Shown here one piece after another: positions 56,907 to 64,000 of a stretch of 64,000 bases of DNA. A program made the translations under genes and the position numbers. The notes below the pieces were generated by a model. That model was not told where the DNA came from and made no database searches. It saw only the letters and a program-made list of their open reading frames with translations. The stretch spans positions 104,628,501-104,692,500 of the forward strand of contig NC_091117.1 in NCBI RefSeq assembly GCF_040183065.1, given 5' to 3'. Within the stretch, counting starts at the first letter, position 1. Each line of letters starts with the position of its first letter. Source of the stretch: Periplaneta americana (taxonomy: Eukaryota; Arthropoda; Insecta; Blattodea; Blattidae).

Positions 56907-57415
56907 GCCACCAGAGGAAGCTACTTATCCATGTGTAATGTGCATTTGATGCCAACCTGACCTGGAGCATGGCTTTCTATACGCCAAGGATAATGGCATA
57001 CGGTCACGCCTATACATTGTGTTGTGTTAAGGTAGGCGCCCACGGAAAAAAATTCTTTCGTTGCGTTCGGATTTTTATTATTGTATCGCTCACTTGTCCG
57101 CATTTCCGAATTAATCATCAAATAATGTTTTAATTTACCGCCAGAGCGCATTATTTCATTGTACTGTTCTAAGCTGAATCTGGAAATAAAATGAATAGAT
57201 CTGTAATTTAAACAAATTATGAAGGACATACCTGATTAATTTAGCATTTTCCCAATCTCATCATATATGTTCTTTCTCCATATTACATTGATATAATTCT
57301 GATTTCATAAATTATAAAGCTCTTCATACTGTTGGGTTTAATAAAATAAGCTTCTCATCATCCATTTCATTATACCTTCAATATTATCGCTATTGAAAGT
57401 CTTGCAATCGATATA

Positions 57416-58196
57416 CAGGATGTATCACGAGGTTTTCCCCCGGTTTATTGAGGTGATTCCTGGTGTTATTTGGAACAAAAAATGTAAATACAGTATTGGG
57501 GTGACATTCATAATTAAGGAATTACGGCAATTTGAAAAAAAAAAAACAGAAAAAAGTTTTTATTTAAGGATGTCACTGACAAAAATGGAAATCATAGTTA
57601 GAATACAAAGAGGTGTTTCATTTTGTACCAGTTTCTTGCATGTAGACTATAGAGTGGATTTAAAGCAAATGTTCAAAATTTCCTCCCTGCATCTCAAGGC
57701 AAAGATTCGCACGGGTGTGAACAGCGCGTGTAGCATTTCGTAACTTCACATGTTCCTTCCTTATTGTCGCTGCGGCATCGAGAATTCGTTGAATCAACTC
57801 TTCTCGTGTTTGCACCCTAATCTGGTACACGATGTCTTTCTTCCACCCCCAGATACAGTAATCTAGGGTGTTAAATTGGAGATCTCGCAGGCAAACGGTT
57901 GGCATGATCATGTCGTTCTAAATGCTACACTTTTTGCACATCAAAAGGATACAGTCCGTTCTCATGAAGAATTCTCTATAACTTGGAGTGTGAAACGTTA
58001 AATCCTCCCCTCACACATCGTTAGTCCTGCGCAAACATGTCTAGCGCTACATATACCATGGGGTGGTTCGAAAATCTGTTGTAACTCCTTAATTATGAAT
58101 GTCACCCCATTACTGTATTTAGGCCTACATTTTTTGTTCCAAATAACACCAGGAATCACCTCCATAAACCGGGGGAAAACCTCGTGATACATCCTG
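57416..58196 (-). mobile_element. Mariner-like element nested in copy B, TA target
   Basis: Begins CAGGATGTATCACGAGGTTT and ends with its inverse, with over 100 bases of inverted repeat at each side (GGAACAAAAAATGTA, TGGGGTGACATTCATAATTA). It is flanked by TA (57414-57415, 58197-58198). The TA site, uninterrupted, can be read in copy A of the host element near 22800. At 781 bp with only a transposase tail inside it is non-autonomous. The two ends share an AGGCCTA difference (present only on the right). Confidence 0.93.
57660..57911 (-). pseudogene. Mariner-like transposase C-terminal fragment
   Basis: Minus strand: CLRDLQFNTLDYCIWGWKKD, IVYQIRVQTREELIQRILDA, then AATIRKEHVKLRNATRAVHT and LCLEMQGGNFEHLL at the normal end. 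The block LDYCIWGW-x-KDIVY carries the Asp of the third catalytic position in this transposase group, and the closing G-x-FEHLL is typical. The preceding two-thirds of the protein are deleted. It is intact as a frame, so decay since the deletion is slight. Confidence 0.85.
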
Positions 58197-58604
58197 TATT
58201 TGCCATGACATGGACACAGACATGGTCATGACATTCTTTATTTCGAACTTGGACCGTACGGAAACCCGTTTAGAATTTTCTGGCCAGAATTCTGAACGGA
58301 ATCCGGTCATACGGACAGAGGCGATACGGCCAAGTGGGCGATGCTCCATTTATAATAGTGCATAGAATAAAAATCCTAACGCGGCAAACGAATTTTTTCT
58401 GATAAGTGAGCGCCTAGCTTTAGACTTAATGATAAAATGCCACGCAGCTCACCAGAGTCCATGAAGAGTTGACACGTCGCTTACACTTGTGCATTCAGCA
58501 CAACGGAAGACATTTTGAAAATTGTATACCATAATTTGTCAACAATTGAAACTGTTTTTATATTTATGTGATTTAATAAAGGTTTAAAATACTAACCATT
58601 ATTT

Positions 58605-58770
58605 CGTTTAATGGCTCTGGCGGCGAGGGGAGGGGGTGTTTGTTTCCAAATCGACTGTACGGCACCGGGAAGGGTTCTTTTCTTGTGACGATGAACATCA
58701 TTTCAAAAAAATTATCCAAAATAGTTAATTTTTCGATAGTCTCATTACTTATGAAAGACTCTGTATATAT
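58605..58770 (+). repeat. Inverted copy of the 55145-55303 segment
   Basis: GGCTCTGGCGGCGAGG, AAATCGACTGTACGGCACCG, CATCATTTCAAAAAAATTAT and CATTACTTATGAAAGACTCT occur here in the orientation opposite to 55145-55310, with about 85-90% identity by eye. Together the pair encloses hAT element 7 and copy B. Confidence 0.8.
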
Positions 58771-59090
58771 GAAAATTCTTTTTGGAGTTTTTGTCCTTCT
58801 TAGTTTTACTTTAAAGGAGCAGTCCGAGATAGAATTCTAAATTTGGGTTATATTATAGAATGTTTACCTAAGTAATCCTTGGATTAACGGCGTTTTGTCG
58901 CATCTCTCTATACCTTTTAGTTTGCGAAATATTAAAGGTCATACTGCAAGCTCTGACGTCATAACCACTGATCGCTTCATAAACCTGCATTGTAGTTCCG
59001 TTTGACATACAGTGTAGAATGAGTAAATAAATATTTATATGTTACAGTCAGTTATTATTATTAACACACTTAGGATCTATCACATGCATA
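58771..59090. other. No gene recognised
   Basis: A mixed AT-rich stretch downstream of the inverted segment, with no frames of note. Confidence 0.45.
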
Positions 59091-59099
59091 TCGTCGCTT

Positions 59100-59300
59100 A
59101 AGAAACAATACCGCGTAACTGACATTTTTGGTCAAAACTGTTTTTTTGCACAGATGGTACCTCCACTGTCATCTGCATGCGTTGACAAGCGCGGGAATTT
59201 GCATGAATGGCCTGCATGCGAAGGAGGGAGTGCAATACCGCGTATCTGAAGTCACGAGAAGTCTGTTGGAAATACCGCGTAACTGACAACCTGATATTAT
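59100..59300. repeat. Three spaced copies of AATACCGCGTAACTGACA
   Basis: The motif AATACCGCGTA(A/T)CTGA occurs at about 59107, 59232 and 59271 in the same orientation. It is unlike its AT-rich surroundings and precedes the transposase-family copy at 59.5 kb, so it may be a repeated binding site near that element's start. Confidence 0.6.
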
Positions 59301-59565
59301 GTCTACTCCCTGCGCGCCCTCAGTACGGAAGCTAGTTCTCGTTACTGACTTGTGAAATTGTGTCAACAGTGTGTGATATTCTGAGAAGATTAAAGAAGTG
59401 TTCAGTTTCAATTATTTAAAAGGTAAATATAATAGAATTATTTCACTAATATCAATTCAATGTTAGTTGAGCTGAATTCACGCAGAATCTTACTGCAAGT
59501 TCATTCACTGAAACGTAGTATATTTATTATTTTATTATTATATAGGCCTACAGATACAAGAAAAG

Positions 59566-60545
59566 AAATGGACAATGAATCGGACGACGGTCAGTTTAGC
59601 GAGAACGGAATCCTATCTGCGCTATGTTCTGCATTTAAGACCGGAGAAATTTCTGTGAACATTAACAAAGGTATGGCATAAGAAGTATTACAGTTATTAA
59701 ACGTTTATTTTTCTTGAGTTACGGAATCATAACAGCAAACTTAATTTAAGAGAAATAGAAGTTTAAAGCCACAAAAAGGTAAGTAAGTGGAAGAAAATGA
59801 AAAATAGAAAACTTAGAATAAAAGGGGAAGCTTATCTTGGCTACAAGAGATCGAAAGATGGCAAAGTGACACATGATACGGAAAGAGATGCAAGGAATTT
59901 GGGGCCACAGTGTAGTTATAAAATGTGCCAAAATTCGAAAGTAAGGAACTGTAATTTAATTTCTAATGAGAGAAGGCACATCTTTCAGGCAATCTGAAAA
60001 ACTATGACTTGGGAACAGAGGAAAGTTTACGTATCAAATCTTGTGGATTTCACTCCTACGGGGATACTTTATTACAATAACACAGGAATTTTTGGAAAAA
60101 GGACATACGCAAATGGAATGCGATTCCGTCAATAGTTCTATTGAATGTAAACTGAAAGGGCGTGAAATAACACTTCCTAGCCAGTAAGCTTTGATTTCTA
60201 AAGAGACCAGGAAGAAACCATTCCCCTATGAAGTCCATTATCTGACTCATAACTTCTTCACTAACTTTGCGACTAAGGATTTATAGTTATTTGACTCTAT
60301 TCGACCTGGGAGGAATAAAAATGACTCAGTATTGTCCTGATGGTATAGTACTCTTCAAGTTCAATTTCAATGATGACTTGCAAGAGATGCCTCGGCGCCA
60401 TAAGAAGGTCTCCAGGAATGTCGTTTTTCCAAAAATGTACAACAATAGGCTGAAGATTAATGACTCAAAATGGAATCATCTGAAGCAATTGAAGAATGTT
60501 ATTCCAAGAGACTGCCATAGCTTTTATGATAATATTCTACACTAG
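59566..60545 (+). pseudogene. Uncharacterised transposase-like family, copy 2
   Basis: A presumed first coding exon starts at 59568 (MDNESDDGQFSENGILSALC then SAFKTGEISVNINKG) and is followed directly by GTATGG, a possible splice donor. A later segment (59780-60060) reads RKLRIKGEAYLGYKRSKDGK, ARNLGPQCSYKMCQNSKVRN, CNLISNERRHIFQAI and, past a stop, MTWEQRKVYVSNLVDFTPT. This is the N-terminal region of the same family as the copies at 38.2 and 62.7 kb. The C-terminal region is 60310-60545: GIVLFKFNFNDDLQEMPRRH, RLKINDSKWNHLKQLKNVIP then RDCHSFYDNILH. The central D-N-C nuclease-like domain is absent here. Termini were not found. Confidence 0.6.
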
Positions 60546-60706
60546 GGTTAGTCAGGGATTACTTTTTGTGATTTAGTGTAGGCCTATAATTATTTCTTTA
60601 TTGTGTTTAACGAATATTGTGTCTGAAAAATTATTGTTATCATCATTATTACATTTTTATATGATTTTCTTTTCATTATTCGCAAGTCAGTCAAGTCCAT
60701 TTTCAA

Positions 60707-60709
60707 TAA

Positions 60710-60792
<83 letters not shown>
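60707..60792. repeat. (TAA)n(TTA)n palindromic microsatellite
   Basis: About 15 TAA units pass directly into about 14 TTA units, so the two halves can fold on each other completely. Confidence 0.96.
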
Positions 60793-60902
60793 CTTCATTT
60801 TATTATAAAATTATATTTGTCAGCAACGTTTTAGTAACAATTCTACTTATCTATCCAAATACGTAGTGTGAAAATAAAGTAGGCCTACCTGTTATCAGAT
60901 TG

Positions 60903-60969
<67 letters not shown>
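60903..60969 (+). repeat. (TTA)n microsatellite
   Basis: About 22 uninterrupted ATT units, 110 bases after the palindromic array. Confidence 0.97.
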
Positions 60970-60970
<1 letters not shown>

Positions 60971-61685
60971 ACAATAAACATTGAACTGTGTCTTCGTTTT
61001 CCCTTTTCCATAGTTTCAGCATTTGATTGACTGTAAGAATGCAGCAATCATTGTCTGGAACGTAGATCGAGTGCTGACTCAAGCTACAGCCTACCGACCT
61101 TGACCTCAAGTCAGACGGTAGGTACAGTGATGTCAACGAGAGCACAAACGTGCTCATAGCCCGTATGCGCTGATCAGAGCACGTAAGGCACGCAGGTACA
61201 TGTCACTGGTGAACACAAGGGTTGTACATTACACATTGATGAAGAAATCGTTCAGTAAGTTTCAGGCTGACTAGACTCTTAACGTCTTGTGTAAGGAAAA
61301 GATGAGGTTGGTTTGTGGAAATTACTGTATTTAGTTATAAAGACAAGCAGTGCCGAACGCCTGAAATTATTAGTTCATCTACAGAATGATATTATATTCA
61401 AATTAGTTTGTTTTTATTGACATTAAATAGTAGTAAATGTATGTAAAGATGTATTGTAGAGCTTCTTCCTCACAGCATTGTATTTATGTTTACAGAATAA
61501 AATACAAACAAAAGTGTGTGCTGCTAATGGCGTAGACTCGTTAAATGTCAGGAGTTGTGTCTATAAATTGTCCAGATTTTCGTACATAAATTCTCAGTTT
61601 AACGATGTTTGTTACTACTGTATTACGATATTGTTCCGTCCAGATATTTTGAATTACGTGAATATTTATCAGAATTCATAATAGA
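60970..61685. other. No gene; isolated hAT-like end
   Basis: CAGTGATGTCAACGAGAGCA near 61117 resembles the unpaired hAT-like end at 16151, and a hAT transposase relic follows at 61.7 kb, but no inverse terminus was found. Otherwise no frames. Confidence 0.35.
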
Positions 61686-61689
61686 AAAA

Positions 61690-62135
61690 CAGAGACAGTC
61701 CAGAACTAGTTGACTCTACATGGATCGAGGAACGTAACTTTCTCAAGGATGTATTAGAGGATCTGAACGTTTTGAATTTGAGATCGCAAGGAAAGAATCA
61801 ATTAATCTGTGTCGACAGATATTGTTAAAAGCTTTCAGATGAAGATTTCATTGTAGATGTCGCAGTTCTCACAGCACAATTGGATGATCATGGCCATAGA
61901 CGCCTTCACTCATTGACTTCCTGTTCAACAGTGTAAAATACTGTAATGTTTTAAAAAATCTCTGGGAAGAGTTCCATAGATGATTTAAAGATAATGACTT
62001 ACTCCAGCTCAAGTTGGATTTGTGTCGGCAAAAATTAGAAAAGAAAAAAAAAACACTTCTGAATTATGCGAGAAGTCAGGAATTTAAATTTGTTTCTAGA
62101 AGTGTGATGATGCTCAGATAAGTAGTACATGATGA
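61690..62135 (+). pseudogene. hAT transposase middle fragment (GTF2IRD2-like)
   Basis: Plus strand: STWIEERNFLKDVLEDLNVL then NLRSQGKNQLICVDRYC, resembling the FL-x-D-I-L-x-HLNELNLKLQGK-x-N-x-I-C region in the middle of GTF2IRD2-like hAT transposases. Further on, NLWEEFHR and LLQLKLDLCRQKLEKKKKT fit the helical region after it. Several stops and frameshifts; both ends of the protein are missing. It is the fourth relic of this subfamily in the window. Confidence 0.6.
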
Positions 62136-62656
62136 TGTAACAGTTAATAACAATAATTAGGCCTAGGCTAATTATAGGCCTCATTATGTAAAACTGCTTA
62201 AGTTAAAGAGAAGCTATGTTTATTATTTGTTGTATCCTACTATTTCATAATCAATTGTATTTATTAGAGAGGCACATGTTGCAAAACATGCTTTTATTTC
62301 TTGTTTTCTTGTATAAGCGTAACACATTATTACTGAAGAGCAGTTTAATTCATCTTGCAGTGATAGGTCAATATAGTTCATTTTGCTCACCCCTTCTTGT
62401 TCACCGCTACTGCTTGTAGAACATATTCATTGGAACCCGTGTGCGCTTGGGAGCACGTAGCGTCTTTTGTGCGAGATCGTGCGTATTTGCTTGGTTTCCG
62501 CACAAAACCAATCCGCGGAAAGTCTAAAATTCCACATTCAGTATTCCCAACCTAACACAACAATTTCCCTCTTCTTACCGCTTAAGTGACATATTGATTT
62601 TACTGCTTTAGGCTTTTAACGTATTATTTTTAGAGACGTTCAATATAGTAATAATT

Positions 62657-63965
62657 GGATACTTTAAAGTAGAAAGGTGCAAAGTGCCAAAATCATAGAA
62701 AACGAAATTATTATTCAGAAAAGTGCAATGTGCCCAGGAGGATGATGTATGAAAGAGGCTACATCCACTTGTGTTTCTTAAGCGAGATATTTAGATGTTA
62801 CGTTGCCAGCACCACGCAGTTTCAGACGGTAAGCGCCCTCTAGAGCTGCATCATAGAATGCAATGGATCTTCAACAGGTCATGTTTATGCCCAAACTTAC
62901 ACACAGCGAAATGTTTTACAGATGTCAGCTTTCACGTTATAACTTTGGAGTTTGTGTATGTGATACAATGCAGTCTTATATGTGTATGTGGGATGAAAGC
63001 ATCGCGAGTAAAGGTGCCAATGAGATTGCCTCGTGTGTACTAAAACTGACGAATATGGACATAACAAACAAGAATAATCTGATAACTGTGCAGCTGAAAA
63101 CAAAAATCCGTGTAATGGTTTTCATGTGTCTCTTTTTAGTTGCCATTGGTTTATTTGAGCACATAAAACAACGTTTCCTTCTCAGCGGCCACAGTTTCTT
63201 GCAATGCGATTCTGATTTCGCTTTGATTGAAAAACGACAGAAAGTGACAAAAGCCTTCATTCCTAGTGACCTGCTTAAAATCGTACAAGACTCTAAAGTT
63301 GTAAAACCATTTCAAACCGTTTCAATGCTAGAGTTATATTTCCTTAATATGCAAGATGTTGCTGATAAAATAATTTCCATCAAGAACTTGAATATTTCTA
63401 AGGCATGTTGCATTCAGTATGATGATGTTAGTAAAGCAGGTAGTATTTCTGTGAAATAGTCCCATGATAATGAAGCAATGCATACCATTAAAGTGCTTAA
63501 AAAGGAAAAAAAAAAAAAAAAAACAAAAAAACATGAAAGATGTACAGTCAGCATTGTTTCAAGTTAAAGCATAAAATAGGGAAATTACTGAAGAAAAGAA
63601 GGGGGTTCTACTAGCAATGACTCCCTATCTTCCAAATGAGGAGCATAGGCAGTTCTACAGGAAGATCTGTAAGTAAAAATTGCTCCAGAATAGGAAAAAA
63701 TAGGTATTGGACTTTGCACCATTCTACTGCAACTGTACCCATTACCGAACCCTTTTCACAATCTGTGTTATATAATTAAATATGGAGAAATAATGTCTTT
63801 ACATACCACTATCATTAATGAGTAAACACTGTACTATTGCTGTTTTCTATCAGTAAAAAAAACATGACACAAATATGTGTACAATTATTCTTATAGCTAC
63901 ATTTTTTTTATCTTATCTCCAATGTTTCATTTTGGCACTTTGCACCCTTCTACTTTAAAGTATCC
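62657..63965 (+). mobile_element. TIR transposon carrying the uncharacterised transposase family
   Basis: A 1309-bp element whose ends are inverted repeats of 37 bases with one mismatch. The left end starts GGATACTTTAAAGTAGAA, then A (left) or G (right), and ends GGTGCAAAGTGCCAAAAT. AATT flanks both sides (62653-62656, 63966-63969), a plausible 4-bp target duplication, though AATT being its own inverse makes this less certain. It contains the central domain of the family seen at 38.2 and 59.6 kb. A 4-bp duplication recalls Sola transposons, but I cannot confirm that. Confidence 0.82.
62863..63690 (+). pseudogene. Uncharacterised transposase-like family, copy 3 (central domain)
   Basis: The 198-codon frame to 63459 starts MDLQQVMFMPKLTHSEMFYR then CQLSRYNFGVCVCDT, and continues SKGANEIASCVLKLTNMDIT NKNNLI. 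At 63077 the expected SDNCAAENKN lies in the next frame, so a frameshift pair hides the second acidic motif. The frame resumes with VFMCLFLVAIGLFEHIKQRF, LLSGHSFLQCDSDFALIEKR and SIKNLNISKACCIQ. Near 63580-63675, ITEEKKGVLLAMTPYLPNEE HRQFYRKIC gives the C-terminus. The N-terminal region (as in copy 2) is missing, so the copy is internally shortened. MDLQQV corresponds to YDMEAVL of copy 1 and SDNC to YTDNC. Confidence 0.7.
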
Positions 63966-64000
63966 AATTATAAATTGGAAACTTACCACTGCAATTTCAC

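Larger units (their letters stand above)
57029..58420. mobile_element. TIR element, family X, copy B, with nested insertion
   Basis: Ends AAGGTAGGCGCCCACGG and, in reverse complement, AAGCTAGGCGCTCACTTATC. The sequence is inverted relative to copy A at 22598-23187 and matches it along the non-coding body, including CATACTGTTGGGTTTAATAA and CGGTCATACGGACAGAGGCG. A 781-bp mariner-like element inserted at 57416-58196 accounts for the size difference. Confidence 0.8.

Overview
This is AT-rich nuclear DNA from an insect. A cockroach or other blattodean is my best guess. That guess rests on the mixture of mariner/Tc1, hAT, Penelope, jockey-type LINE and tRNA-derived SINE families, on frequent TAGGCCTA motifs, and on SINE consensus patterns I associate with cockroaches and termites from memory; no search was run. 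I find no host protein-coding gene I can defend. The only convincing host genes are two tRNA genes, initiator tRNA-Met at 31.3 kb and tRNA-Val(CAC) at 31.9 kb, both on the minus strand. Almost everything else that can be named is mobile DNA, much of it nested.

Layout. 0-8 kb: two halves of a CGGBP1-like hAT transposase family, a Tc1-like element split by a SINE, pentanucleotide satellites and a dispersed repeat. 8-15 kb: a hAT element with an exact 8-bp target duplication (TSD), holding a long ATATG satellite and a palindrome; two pogo-like elements with iterated subterminal motifs; a LINE tail carrying a palindromic mariner MITE. 15-24.3 kb: two more hAT elements with exact TSDs, a deleted mariner filled with copied local DNA, and a TIR element. 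24.4-30.8 kb: a deleted mariner-like element, a Penelope end, and a palindromic MITE holding an inserted segment with a LINE and a SINE. 31-32.8 kb: tRNA genes in quiet, probably unique DNA. 32.8-48 kb: a hAT nest (an old shell holding a Tc1 element and a hAT), a decayed uncharacterised transposase, and two further hAT elements, one inside a Tc1-like element. 48.4-54.3 kb: a decayed hAT split by a nearly full-length, evidently young jockey-type LINE. 54-59 kb: mariner debris, another hAT with an exact TSD, and a TIR element with a nested mariner-like insertion. 59-64 kb: two more copies of the uncharacterised transposase family, one framed by 37-bp terminal inverted repeats, plus one more hAT relic.

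How the parts relate. Seven hAT elements keep perfect 8-bp TSDs, so their ends are fixed to the base; most carry decayed or internally deleted transposases on the minus strand. Relative ages can be read from nesting: the jockey LINE is younger than the hAT it split, the SINE at 42.0 kb is younger than its hAT, and the 781-bp mariner-like element at 57.4 kb is younger than its TIR host, whose second copy at 22.6 kb keeps the unoccupied site. The most unusual item is the three-copy transposase family (38.2, 59.6 and 62.7 kb) with a conserved D-N-C motif.
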